From assembly GCA_028554795.2 (NCBI GenBank), contig JAPYKE020000037.1, forward strand, positions 6,632,501 to 6,696,500: a stretch of DNA of 64,000 nt. Direction: 5' to 3'. Each line of letters opens with the position of its first letter. Position 1 is the stretch's first letter. The notes under the pieces are model-generated. The model ran no database searches and had not been told where the DNA came from. It saw only the letters and a program-made list of their open reading frames with translations. This document shows positions 47,931 to 59,253 of this stretch, piece by piece. Made by a program: the position numbers and the translations under genes. Source of the DNA: Sinohyriopsis cumingii (taxonomy: Eukaryota; Mollusca; Bivalvia; Unionida; Unionidae).

Positions 47931-50900
47931 TTACAACCAAAGTTTTATACCAACGTGTCCATAAGGCAATGTAAAGTGATTGGGTAGTCGCACTCGCTTC
48001 TGGTACACGATTTGATAGACTTTTTCCAAGGGCCGACTGACGATGTGGTGAGTGGGTAAACGTACAATCTTGTTCGGTTGATAGGTGGTCACTTTAAAGT
48101 TTCCATCCTCTCCCGATTGCAAGGCTTCTTTCAATACCCCAAAGTTGACCACACGCCTGGTACGATAATTCAGAGTTAGTCCTTTCACTTTGCACGTCGT
48201 GTGCACTTCTCCTTGTTTGTCCCGGTATTCGTAGCCGTAATTTTTGGGACCGCCACTGACGAAACTTAGAATCTTGTCGTCGGGATGCTCGTCTGTCCAG
48301 GCTCCTAAACGGTCTCCTTCGATGTCAGGGTGCTGTTGACTCGGGTGATGGATGTAAATGCAACTGTCCGTGTCAAAGTACAGGACGCGTTCCCCTAACA
48401 GTTCTAAAGCTTCGTACAATTTTAAGCGAGCATGAGCTGTCACGTAAGCCGCAATGATGACATTTCCAAAAGGGTCGTCTTGTACAAAGTCCAGATCTTC
48501 TTCGTAATTGACCAAGATCAAATCCTCTCGAACGACGTCCACGTGTTTCATGTATTTGGTTTTGTCGTGAATCATCTGGAAGTAGCGGGAAGGTTCTGTC
48601 AAATATTCCGTCTTGGGTAAACACGGTCGTTGTGCCATTTTACCCCACAAGCAATTTAACATCACTTTGGCAAACGATCGCCTGCCTTCGTTATTTTCGA
48701 TGTGGTCTAAAGAGATGCCTTGTTGTGCGTAGTATTTCTCTTTGAATTGTATTTGGTCTTCGGGAGTGTGACACCAGGAAGGATAGCCGCTGGCTTCTTG
48801 TTTCAGTTTCAAAAAGGCATCCACGTAGTCAGCGAAAATGCCTTTCTGAGTAGGGTCACCCTTGTGGTACTGTTGTGTCTTGGGAAAGTGGCAAATTTCG
48901 TACACTTCTAACAGTTGGTATCCCATGTCCAGAGCTTTGAACAATTCCATGCTGACCCAGGTTCTCGTCAAGGCAGGTTCTTCCTGGCTGTGATGGCAAG
49001 GCTGGTCCTGGTTGCACGTTTCGGCACAAGTACGGCACAAGGGAAACATCAGTTTGCCTTGACAATGGTGAGGTAAGACGGGATGGTATAGGTTCGTGGG
49101 AGGCAAAACTTTACACTTGATCAAGCCTTCGTATTGTCGAATGTTTTTCAGGTCGATGTGTTCCGTGAACAATTGCGGGTGCCCTACAGGAAAGCGACAA
49201 TATTTGCACACGTAGAGATACAGCGAACACACGTCCAAGTATTTGATTTCTTCTCCTTTCTCTTCGTCGGCTTGGTACAGCAAACAGGTGGCATTGGTCC
49301 TTCCTCCGTACAAACTATCCCTCGGGTTCAGCGGGTCCATGAACTGGTAACTTTCCACGAGACGTTTAAACTCGGGATCGGTTTTCAAACGGTGATCGTA
49401 CTCGTGTTCCCACATTTCCACCACTTGGTATCCTTGCTGTTCTAACTTTAGGCGTCGCTGACAAGTGTCCTGGTACAAGTCTTCCATGGTTCGTTGCAAA
49501 AACTGATTTTTAGTGCCACGGTCAGGGTAACAGACGGGACATCCGTGAAATAAGCAACCGTTAAACTCGTACACGATCTTGGGGTTTTCTAAGTCCCAGC
49601 CATCTACCGAATACGTTCCGATGGTCTTTTCGCCTCCTCCGTTGCGGGCATGCTGAATCCATTTGTCTTCCTTGTCGCACAAGTAATGTAACCAACGTAG
49701 GGCTTTGATCGAGTATTGACGCTTGACATAGTGGGTCGTTTGAGGACTGATGACAGCCACGGTGTTTTCAGGCATGAATCGTTGGCGGTACACTAAGGAA
49801 CACGCTTTGGCAATGGTGCAAGCTTCTTTCAAAGGATCGACCCCTCCGTGTTCCATGAACAGTTCTCGAAATTTTCCACAGCAACGCCGTAAAATGTCCA
49901 CGTCGGAACGACAATACTTTAACATTTCTTCCTGAAAGTCGAAAGGGTCCGAGGCGTGAGCTTGGTACCAAGCGTAGAAAGCTTCTCGTTGTTCGGTACG
50001 CATGTTGTCGGGGTCGTAATAGTGAGCCTCAGGCAAATGGGGTAGAACAGCATGTTGATTGGCTTCCGTATTGAAAAAGTGTGGAAAGTACCCTTTAGCC
50101 ATTTCTGTCATTCCAAACGTTTTAGGCATTCGGCTCAAAGGCATGGCCAAGTAACTCATCGAATCTTTAAACTGTACTTGTCCCACTTGCATGAAAATGA
50201 TTTTGGCTCCGTTCAAAATCACTTTAGGACGTTCGGTGCCATGTTCCGTATAGTACCTCAAAAGAAACTGTCCATCGTATCCGGAGAAATTGTGAGCCAT
50301 CACTGTGGCATGACGATGACAATCTCCGTAACGTTCGATGTCCTCTTGGCTCCACGTCTTGTCGTGTTTGGTCCCCGAAAGATTTTTTCACGCCCTCCAG
50401 GAATCTTGCTGCAGTGAGGGCAATGACTGAAGATAGGTTCTTGAATGCACTTCTCGCACGCTCGATGAGCCACGCAGAAATTAGGGATGTGAATGCCAGT
50501 CTCTTGCATGCATTCGAAATCGAAAAAGATGAAATCGCCTTTCTTCTTGTGACCGTCCTCTTTCTCTGGTGGGGGTTGGTATTTTTGCACGTAGCATTCG
50601 TGTTCCAAGTCCACGATGTGGTGACAAATGTGACATTTTTTCTTTCCTCGACATACGTGTGCTTGGCATTGTTGGTAAGTATGCCTTGTCCACAGGTAGG
50701 GCACAATCTCAAGAGCTGACAAGCACATTTCTGCTGTGAACCTTGTGTCTTCAGATGTTGCTGGTAACAGGCAGGGCTCACAAACGTACGCAGACAAGTT
50801 GAACAAGGCACTGGTTCTTCGCTCAGACAGGGTGGAGAGGCCAAACATCCTGGGCATTTCAATCCACAATGCTTGTGTTGCTCTCGATTGTTATAACCAT

Positions 50901-51933
50901 AATCACATTTCTCACAATAATAACCGTATCCCAGGAATCCAGTGATACTGGTAATGGTATCGAAATGGTCATCGTGATGATAGACATGAATGTATTTTCC
51001 GTCCTTAAAGTCTTGGCCTCGAAACAACAGAGACCCGCGCATTTCTTGAGGGTGCACTTTCAAGGTGTATCGTGGAGCTAGGGCATCTTGCAATTTTTGC
51101 ATCTCAGGAATGCCACAGGGTGTGTCTTTGGACAGGCCAGCTTGTTGCAACAGGAGTTCTGCTTCGTTTCGTTGTTTGGTTCGGTTCGATTTTCGAATGT
51201 TCTCCCAGGTTCTTTTCCATTCTACCGTGTCGTTCTTGTTGGCATAGGTTCGTCCCACCACGATGGCACGGGCTAAGCACATCTGGTCTTGAGGGTTGTT
51301 AATTCGGACGAGACTGTTTTTGGTGTTGCGAAGGTCGTCCACCAATAACATCTTTTTGCGTCCTGTCCCTTGAGGAAGAGAGACGTGAGCCATTTTCAGT
51401 GTGGCTTTACCATCGGTGATGTCAAACTGGTCATTAGATTGTTGTACGTGTTGAATCTTGTCCATGATTTTGGAAGGGGTTAGTTCTGCAGGTCTGCTAA
51501 ACTCGATCCAAACAGGGGATTTCAAACCGTCGTGATCTATGGATAGTGTCAAGCGATCGTCTTCTTTGGGTTGACATTGTCGCTTGAGTGCGGTGAGCAA
51601 AGAATCCCACATCTCGGTGATGAACCCTTCTGCTTTCTCCAAGGGTGCGTCGGCCTTGAAATCTTTAAACTTCACCGTGTAGGTGTAAGCCGTGGTTCTA
51701 AATTTTCTAGAGGAGCGCTTTTCCGTCTCTCGAATGGAATAGTATTTTTCAGGGTTGACTAAGGGTGACGAACTTGGTTTAGAGGTTTCAAATTCTGGTT
51801 CACTCATGTCCTCTTCAAAATCACTGGCATGAATCTGTGCCAAGATTTCAGCCCTGGTACGAGGCGATAGATCACGTTTCTGCCTCTTACTTTCTTCTTC
51901 TTCTTTCTTCTCGAATGAATGGGATCGTTTCAT
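47931..51933 (-). pseudogene. POLB: protein-primed DNA polymerase B, element B
   Basis: Same gene as 26815-30841 and nearly identical to it over most of its length. The extreme C-terminus differs (FTLPYGHVGIKLWL), and a few differences cluster left of about 48.5 kb. That is where the near-identity between A and B begins, and it marks the likely crossover. Broken in the same way as A. Confidence 0.88.
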
Positions 51934-52068
51934 CTTGAGTGCAAAACGTCAAATGACTCAAGTTTAAACACCATAGACTAATTTATAGTCTTGGCAAACC
52001 AGCGTATATAAAAAGGGTGTGTGTCTTGTCCTTTCACTATTCATTTCACTCTCAAGCTGAGCACAACG
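51934..52068. promoter_or_regulatory. divergent promoter, polB and zinc-knuckle gene
   Basis: Copy of 30842-30976 with both TATA boxes. Confidence 0.7.
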
Positions 52069-52539
52069 ATGGAAGAGACTACCCAGATGGAACGTTTCGT
52101 CAGAGCTTTGCGAGGGGTCATTAGAAAATTCTCTTCAGACCAGCCGACGGACTACTCTCCTTCCTTTCGAGATAAAAGTCAAGATACTTGCTATATCTGT
52201 CAGAAGAAAGGGCATTGGTCTTCAGAGTGTCCAGACCGTCAAAAAAGAACAAAAACAGGGGATAAAAAAGACAAAAGTCAAGATACCTGTTATTATTGTA
52301 AAGAAAAAGGACATTGGTCTCCAGATTGCCCAAAAAAGAAACAAGAGGAGTCAGAAGAAAAGAAGGATTCTTCAGAAGAAGAGAGGGATTCTTCGGAAGA
52401 AGAGAGGGATTCTTCAGAGGAAGAAGAGGAAGAAAGAAGACAATTCTATTTAAAAGAGGCAAAGAAACAGGAGAAGAAAAGAAGAAGGGAAGAAAATGAG
52501 GAAAAAACGGTGAAGAAATTCAAAAAACAGAGAGACTAA
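52069..52539 (+). CDS. two-CCHC zinc-knuckle protein, element B
   Basis: Identical in protein sequence, as far as I can see, to 30977-31447. Confidence 0.8.
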   Translation: MEETTQMERFVRALRGVIRKFSSDQPTDYSPSFRDKSQDTCYICQKKGHWSSECPDRQKRTKTGDKKDKSQDTCYYCKEKGHWSPDCPKKKQEESEEKKDSSEEERDSSEEERDSSEEEEEERRQFYLKEAKKQEKKRRREENEEKTVKKFKKQRD

Positions 52540-52786
52540 ATAATGAAAAAGAAGAAGTGTACGAACTTTTTAAAGTGTTCTGTGGTGAATTGTGAATTGG
52601 ATTGTAAAAAAATGGATAAAAGAATACATGAATGATATAAGGTAAGTGTCTTTGAGTTTTGATTTTAAAATAAGAAGCTACACTCACGCACTCATACACA
52701 GACACGTACTATAAGGGTAAAATGGGTGGGTTTATTTTTGAGTTATTGGCAAATTGAAATTGTATTTCTTTTCGAGAAATGTGGGT

Positions 52787-52802
52787 GGCCCTGAAAAGGG
52801 CC
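52787..52802 (-). terminator. histone-type 3' stem-loop (canonical)
   Basis: Copy of 31695-31710. Confidence 0.9.
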
Positions 52803-52829
52803 TTTTTTCTTTATGGTGTAGAAGTGAGT

Positions 52830-53392
52830 TTAACCAATCAACTTTAACTGCCTTAAGCCTTTGCCACGGCCAAGGCCTACTTCTGATGATTGGGTTGAAA
52901 TCACTAAGGGTGGTACGACAGGCTTAGTCACAGGGTTGGCGTGTTTAGCTCGGGAAGGTTGTATTCTCGTCGGTCGTGATAAAGAAGTCTGATACATTTG
53001 TTTCAGACTTCTTAACTCCGCTAAAATGTCCAACAGTACCGTAGCCTTTTTGATTTTCACCCTCTTGTTTCTTTGCTGCTACTTCTTCTTGCTGTTGTTG
53101 CTGTTGTTTTTTTTCTTACCTCTTCTTGTTGCTGTTGCTGTTGCTGTAGGAGAAAAGCTTGTTCCGCTTCCTTTTGTCGTTGCATAAATTTCTCCAATTC
53201 TTCTTTCTGTCTCTGTCTAAAATTCTCCACTTGCGGTAATGAAGAAGGTAACGAAGGTTCCGGAACAAATTCTTGCGAGGTAAGAAAATCCACAAAATCC
53301 CAATGTACCTCTTCTGAAAGTAAGTCCGGGTTCCCTTGGGCAGTCTCCCCTGCTGGTGCACCCCAATGGATCGTTTTCTGAGTTTCCGTCAT
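52830..53392 (-). CDS. Gln-rich accessory gene region, element B
   Basis: Copy of 31738-32300; one residue differs in the N-terminal half (SFVPEPS versus FVPESS region). Confidence 0.55.
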
Positions 53393-53611
53393 GTTGAATC
53401 ACTGTCGTATAGATTGACTGCACACAAGCGCTAGCGAATCTATATAGACCAACTGACGTCACAGACTACTCTCTTCGGATTGGATGCGGGCTGACTGAAT
53501 TTTGTAACGCGTGTTTGGATTGGTGAATGAACTCAATCCGTTTCAATCCTGCCTCTACCTATAAATAAGCGCAGTTCAGTGCATTGATTCACCTGTTCTC
53601 GTCGCTTCAAG
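53393..53611. promoter_or_regulatory. divergent histone-pair-like promoter
   Basis: Copy of 32301-32519 with the same TATA, CCAAT and CRE elements. Confidence 0.7.
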
Positions 53612-53845
53612 ATGTGGACCGATGTGCAATCTTCTACGCTTGTGTCTTCCATGATGTTCCGGACGGACATACCCATGTATGTCCGATCCAAGTGGGCCGT
53701 TGTCCACAGGACAAACACCAGCCTGTGGATACGTAGCATCTACGTAGAAAGACAAGGATGCCTGAAAAGAGTGCTGATTTACGGACCAACAGTGAGACGT
53801 AGCCTAAGGACAAGAAGAAGACCAATGCGGTACCATTTATGTTAA
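53612..53845 (+). CDS. short Arg-rich right-end protein, element B
   Basis: Copy of 32520-32753, same 77 aa. Confidence 0.65.
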   Translation: MWTDVQSSTLVSSMMFRTDIPMYVRSKWAVVHRTNTSLWIRSIYVERQGCLKRVLIYGPTVRRSLRTRRRPMRYHLC

Positions 53846-53860
53846 TGAATACATTAACAT

Positions 53861-54211
53861 AAACCCAAAGGCCCTTTTCAGGGCCAGCCATATTTCTCGA
53901 AAAGAGATAGCCTTTCCATTGCCTACCCCTTTTTTTAAATTTAAATTTAGATTTAAATTTAAAAAAACTTTTAAAAATAAAATTAAAAAAAAAAAAAAAA
54001 AAAAAAAATACCAAAAGCCCAAACTCTATTCCCCATTCCCCATGTTAATTTCCCTTGTCCCTAGACAGACCCAAACTCTATGTTAAATTCCCATTGTCCC
54101 TAAAGTGACCCACGATTTTTCCCCATGTTAAATTTCCATTGTCCCTAAAGTGTCCCAGGGGTCTTTTTAATGCTAAGTCCCATTGTCCCTAATGTATCCC
54201 ACTTAACTACT
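53861..54211 (-). repeat. right terminal repeat of element B (A-type)
   Basis: Nearly identical to 32769-33117; differs mainly in the length of the A-run. It is followed by AACAGT as in A. Confidence 0.88.
53870..53885 (+). terminator. histone-type 3' stem-loop
   Basis: Copy of 32778-32793, plus orientation. Confidence 0.85.
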
Positions 54212-55143
54212 AACAGTTGAAATTGAAGCTGCTATCGTATTTATAATGAAAACACCAACATATGGAAATAAAAAAATCAACTTATCGGGAGTTTAACCAC
54301 ATTTCAACAACTAAAGGAAAACAAAGAAATTGCAATTAACACAATGTAACAATAATGAAATAAAGAAAACAACAAGATAGACTAACAACTAACTAATGCA
54401 GGATGACTGACGTTAGTGGTGAATTGGTATGCAGATGAATTTAGTATGCAAACTAATTTCGTATGTACATTTTAATGAATAAGGAAATCCTTTATTATGA
54501 GAAATATTGACACTGCCTCAATCATAATAAGTGATATATCCAGTCTTATCGAACGACTTTGGGGAATACTTTTCCTTGCCACGCAGTACAGGGTCAAATG
54601 CATCATATCGAAGAAGTTCACGGATTTGAAGACAAACAAGGACACCTTCCTTTATCATAGCTTCATTTAACGTTGGAAATTTTACACGGAAGTACTTGAA
54701 AGCTGCTTGCAATTTGTCCATGGTCTTGACAAAGTATTTCAACATACCTAGCTTGAAGTGCAAGGGTGGTAACAAAATAATCATTGATTTTACAAGCGGC
54801 GGATGCGTAACACTTTTCCTCCAACGCTCCAATGACTGTCGGAGTGGCCAATCTCTCTTGATGTAGTGGGAATCTCTAGCACGACTATCCCATTCACAGA
54901 GAAAACAACTATACCTTGTGTATTCAGTCTGCAGACCAAGCAAGAGAGCAAGAACCTTCAAATCGCCACAAAGCTGCCACTGATGTTAGTCATAGTTTAT
55001 GCACCTCAAAAGTTGTTTCATGTTTTCATTGGTTTCATTCACATGGACAGCATGACCAACTGGGATTGATGATACAACATTGCCATTATGCAGCAAAACA
55101 GATTTAAGACTCGTCTTCGATGAATCAATGAACAGTCTCCATC
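54212..55143. other. second copy of the 932-bp host spacer
   Basis: Same sequence as 33118-34049, including the gene fragment at 54518-54985. That a non-Polinton spacer is duplicated with the element shows that the repeat unit is element plus spacer. Confidence 0.85.
54518..54985 (-). pseudogene. fragment of repetitive animal gene family (copy)
   Basis: Copy of 33424-33891. Confidence 0.5.
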
Positions 55144-55453
55144 AGTAGTGAATAGGGGCACCCTAGCCTCAATGGGAATTAGCATTACAGACCCCCCTTG
55201 GGCAAACCTAGCCTCAATGGAAATTTAACATGGAGAAAAATCGTGGGCAAACCTAGCCTCAAGGGAATTGAACATGGGAAAAAATCGTGGGCCACTCTAG
55301 CCTCAAGGGGAATTGAACATGGGGAATAAAGTGTGAGTCTATCTAGGGACAAAGGGGAATTGAACATGGGATTTTTTATTTTTTTTCAAAATTTTTTTTT
55401 TTTAAAAAGGGGTAGGCAATTGAAAAGTCATTCTCTTTTCGAGAAATATGCGT

Positions 55454-55469
55454 GGCCCTGAAAAGGGCC
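55454..55469 (-). terminator. histone-type 3' stem-loop
   Basis: Copy of 34360-34375. Confidence 0.85.
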
Positions 55470-55496
55470 TTTGGGTTTCTTCTTCTTCTTCTTCTT

Positions 55497-56090
55497 CTAA
55501 CACTTCCACTTCTTCAACCATCTTCTCACTTTTGTCACTATTCCTGTCTTCTTTTTCTCCTTTTCTGGCATCCAGTCAGGATGGCCTAGAGCTCTAAACT
55601 TTTCCTGAACTTTTATCCAATTCTGATTCAGCCTCTCAAACTCTGCCTGTTTCTTTTTGTTTTCCACATCTTTTCTTTCTTCCTTCCATTTCTCTTTAAT
55701 CTTCTCTACTTCTTCCTCCATTACTTTTCTCATCAGATCTTCCACTTTCTTCACCTTGTCCAACCCCCATTTTACATTCCTCCACTCTGTCCAGCACAAT
55801 ATTTTTTCTAGGAAGCACCGGACTTTGATGACATGATCCAGTGCTTCCTTCAAACTTCCTACTCTGAAGTAAGGTGGGTTAATGAAGCCTCTTGACTTAT
55901 TGACTTCTTCTTCAATCATCTCTGCTATGATATCTCTTGCTGTCTTTAGGCCTTGAACTTGACTGGTTACAAAGTCTTTCATATCTCCATGCCTCCATTC
56001 CTCTTCTATTTTTCCTACAACATATTCTACATCCATTATCCAAAAATAGATGTCTCTCAATAGATTAAATAGAACTGATACTTGAGTCAT
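55497..56090 (-). CDS. coiled-coil accessory protein, B'
   Basis: Copy of 34403-34996, same 197 aa; promoter cassette at about 56152-56249. Confidence 0.7.
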   Translation of the reverse strand: MTQVSVLFNLLRDIYFWIMDVEYVVGKIEEEWRHGDMKDFVTSQVQGLKTARDIIAEMIEEEVNKSRGFINPPYFRVGSLKEALDHVIKVRCFLEKILCWTEWRNVKWGLDKVKKVEDLMRKVMEEEVEKIKEKWKEERKDVENKKKQAEFERLNQNWIKVQEKFRALGHPDWMPEKEKKKTGIVTKVRRWLKKWKC

Positions 56091-56603
56091 TTTGTCTCAG
56101 TTATTCCTTAGAATGGTTCCAACATCATACTTTGTGGGTTCTTATACTGAAAGCGTGGACGTGATGGAAAACATCCCCCTAAAAACATAAAATTGATCTT
56201 ACCTAGATCATGACCCAACAACGCGCGGACGTGAAAGAAAACATCTCCTACTTTTCTCATTTCATCTAATATACTATCCAAATAAGTGAAGCAACATTTA
56301 ACAAACCCCAAATCTACTATTTACACACGCAAATCATTAAAACTAAATCCATAATCTACTATCCACTCAATCGTACGTGAACCGTTACAAAACCCAAACT
56401 ATACTCTACACATACGCTAAGAAACAATCGAGAAACCCATAATCTACTATTCACACCAACGGACGTGAGCAGTTACAAACACAAACACAAACACACAAAC
56501 ACATACACTCGCACTATGAAAAAAGAGTTAGTGTTTATATTCACACTACTCTACCTACACACATTGGCAAATTGATGGTTATTTCTTTTCTAGAGTATTG
56601 GGT

Positions 56604-56619
56604 AGCCCTGAAAAGGGCT
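56604..56619 (-). terminator. histone-type 3' stem-loop
   Basis: Copy of 35510-35525. Confidence 0.85.
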
Positions 56620-56653
56620 GTTGTTTTTTTTTTTGAACTCCAGATGCACCTAT

Positions 56654-56962
56654 CTAATGATGGCACCTTCCTGGCCTGGCGCCACACACGCATCTTCTTC
56701 CCCAGTCTCCTTTCACCTTTCTTCTTGGGAGTGCAGAGGCGGGATGATTGGCTTCAGCACCCCAATCCTCTGTCTCTGGTATCTTGTAAGTCATCCTCTC
56801 TCCTATTTTCTTTTCCTCCTCTTCCCTCTCTCTTCTCTCCTCCTCTTCCTTCTTTATTCTTGCCTCTTCTACTATGGCTTCCGCTGATAGTTCATTTACT
56901 ATGCGCCTGGCATATTCCAGGTGCATCTGGAGTTCTAGCAGTTTCACAATTCTGGTGTTCAT
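56654..56962 (-). CDS. coiled-coil accessory protein, B'
   Basis: Copy of 35561-35869; starts MNTRIVKLLELQMHLEYARR. Confidence 0.7.
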   Translation of the reverse strand: MNTRIVKLLELQMHLEYARRIVNELSAEAIVEEARIKKEEEERREREEEEKKIGERMTYKIPETEDWGAEANHPASALPRRKVKGDWGRRCVCGARPGRCHH

Positions 56963-57429
56963 TCTTCTGGTGGTGTTGATTAATCAACAAGGGTAGCTAG
57001 ACTGCCGAGCGAGTTTCAATTTATACTGAAAGCGCGGACGTGATGGAAAACATCCCCATAAAAACATAAAATTGATCTTATCTAGATCATGACCAAAAAA
57101 AAAACAACGCGCGGACCTAAAAGAAACACTCACTCACTTTTTTATACTACCCATTCCTATTCTAAAAATTTTTTTATCAATCACTTCAATAGACTATCCA
57201 CATACGCAAAGCAATCCAATCAAATCCCCACACCTCAAACACCAAAAAAAAGACATCATTTTAATCTACTATCCACACAAACGTACGCGAGCACTTACAA
57301 ACACACAATCTTATACACAAACACATACACTCACATTTTTTTAAAAAAAGAGTTAGTGTTTATATTCACACTACTCTACCTACACACATTGACAAATTGA
57401 TGGTTATTTCTTTTCTAGAGTATTGGGGT

Positions 57430-57445
57430 AGCCCTGAAAAGGGTT
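57430..57445 (-). terminator. histone-type 3' stem-loop, least perfect copy
   Basis: Copy of 36338-36353 with the outer stem slightly weakened; loop and tail are kept. Confidence 0.7.
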
Positions 57446-57481
57446 TTTTTTTGTTTTTTTTGTTTGCTATGGCAATCTTTT

Positions 57482-57856
57482 TTAGTTTCTAAGAATGCGA
57501 TGTCCTCTGAGGATAGACTTTCTGGCGATAGGTCTGCTTCTTCGGAAAGAGAAGAAGAACTCTTTGGTGTCGATACGACAATCGACAAAGCCTCTCTCAG
57601 GTTCAGGTTGCTGCTGCTGCTGCTGTTGTTGTTGCTGTTGTTGTTGCTGCTGTTGCTGCTGTCTCTGAAGTCTGTACTTCTCTGTCCATTCTTCTTTCTC
57701 CCTGTTCACTTCTTCTCTGAAGAGCACTTCTATCAGGTCTTCAGTGACTTTTAGCATTCTCACATTCTCTATTTCTTCTGGCTTCGGTATCAGACTGTGT
57801 CTGACCCTATGCAAATTCACGTAGGCTTCGTTGAGCTTAGCTAGTTTGGAGCACAT
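57482..57856 (-). CDS. Gln-rich accessory protein, B'
   Basis: Copy of 36391-36765. Confidence 0.7.
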   Translation of the reverse strand: MCSKLAKLNEAYVNLHRVRHSLIPKPEEIENVRMLKVTEDLIEVLFREEVNREKEEWTEKYRLQRQQQQQQQQQQQQQQQQQQPEPERGFVDCRIDTKEFFFSFRRSRPIARKSILRGHRILRN

Positions 57857-58175
57857 CTTCGTAGGAGGATGAGTCGACAATGGATGGTTAGACTGGAAAC
57901 AACCCGGTTCTTAAAGTCAAAGCGCGGACGTGAAGGAAAACATCCCCCACACGGTTTTTGAGTCGCAACGTTTAGTGAGTGTCATGAGAGGGATAGTAAG
58001 AATTTAAAGAGCATCAATCAAACATTCTTATAGCTAAACAAAAGACAAAGGCATTTTTTTTCAGAACACAACATTTTTTATTCAAAAATCACTTAACACG
58101 AACCAACAACAACTCTAACATATTTTAAACAATAATCCAACATTATAACATCAAACGTTTTTCTTCAAATACAGT

Positions 58176-58736
58176 CTACTTTAAACAGGGCTGACAACGT
58201 TGTGAATGAAATTGTGATTTCCACTGTTGGAAATCATTAGGCCATTGATGGACACTACGTTTCCTAGCTTGAGACAAAAGATAAGCATAATGGTCACAGA
58301 ACCATCGATCTACTTTCACATCGTTTCTAGAAGAAGAACGCGGATCAGAATGAGTCACTAAATGTTCTAAGGAATAGCCCAGGCTGCGATGATGCAGAAA
58401 ATACACACAGTACTGTCCACACACCAAAGAATCTGTGCCTTGTAATTTCACATTATTGAATCGGGTGGTTTGAGCATTTCTTCTCATAAAGTCGATGATA
58501 TCGTCTTCCAAAGGGGGCAATCCGTACGAATCGAAATATTCCACACATCCTTCTTGAGGAAAGTAGACGGCTACCCAGTGGGTTCCTGGGAGATGACTGT
58601 CGTCCGTGTTGATCACGTAAGCTTGATGGTCTTGAGGTTTGCGATGAGGGAGTTAATCTTTAGCACAGACGACAGGATTCCAAGAATCCGTATACGAACT
58701 GTGGTTCAAAAGGTAATAAAGTTCCCAGGTATCCAT
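58176..58736 (-). pseudogene. PRO: adenain-like protease, B'
   Basis: Copy of 37085-37645, in the same broken state. Confidence 0.8.
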
Positions 58737-58762
58737 TGATTTGTGTGTGTTTTTTTTCTTCT

Positions 58763-59203
58763 TCACAGGTAATAATATGTCATCAATTCGATACTGACTT
58801 TTTGCTTGAAAATGTCTGACAAATAACCGTTTCTTCGTTTCGTCTCCTCACTTTGATTCAGGAGAGCTTCGATACGATGGATCTCTTGAGAGGTTAATGG
58901 TGGACAAGAATGTTCACGCAAGTCTTTATACCACTGGTGCAAGACGTCTTCGTCCGAGATGAGACTCCAAGCTTCGTCCAGGTACTCGTCCAATTTTTCT
59001 TCTTGACTCAACATCAGGCATTTATCGTGTTGAATTTGACTGGGATGATCGTTTTGACATCCATAACACTCTTTCTTGATCAATTCCGTCATTTTTTCGA
59101 CCAAGTGTTTGGCAAAATAGCAGACTAAATGGGCTTCTTGTTCTGGCCATCTTGACTTCATCATGATCACTTCATCTTTTTCCACGGTCTCCTCACATTC
59201 CAT
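58763..59203 (-). CDS. conserved protein with CYGC...HPSQ motif, B'
   Basis: Copy of 37672-38112. Confidence 0.6.
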   Translation of the reverse strand: MECEETVEKDEVIMMKSRWPEQEAHLVCYFAKHLVEKMTELIKKECYGCQNDHPSQIQHDKCLMLSQEEKLDEYLDEAWSLISDEDVLHQWYKDLREHSCPPLTSQEIHRIEALLNQSEETKRRNGYLSDIFKQKVSIELMTYYYL

Positions 59204-59253
59204 GTCCAAAGTTTCTCCACAAGGTAAAAATGGATAACATTCTTCAATGACTT

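Larger units (their letters stand above)
34050..54211. mobile_element. Polinton/Maverick element B (chimeric ends)
   Basis: A 20.2-kb element. It starts AGTAGTGAATAGGGGCACCC, an end related to but distinct from that of A, and finishes with an A-type right end (CCCACTTAACTACT). From about 27.4 kb in A and 48.5 kb in B to the right end, A and B are nearly identical. Left of that they are diverged relatives. Parts are as in A plus an adenain-like protease, a conserved 147-aa protein, and an accessory block with two F-box-like and two BIR genes. At least six genes look broken. The copy is a fossil despite its young duplication. Confidence 0.88.
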
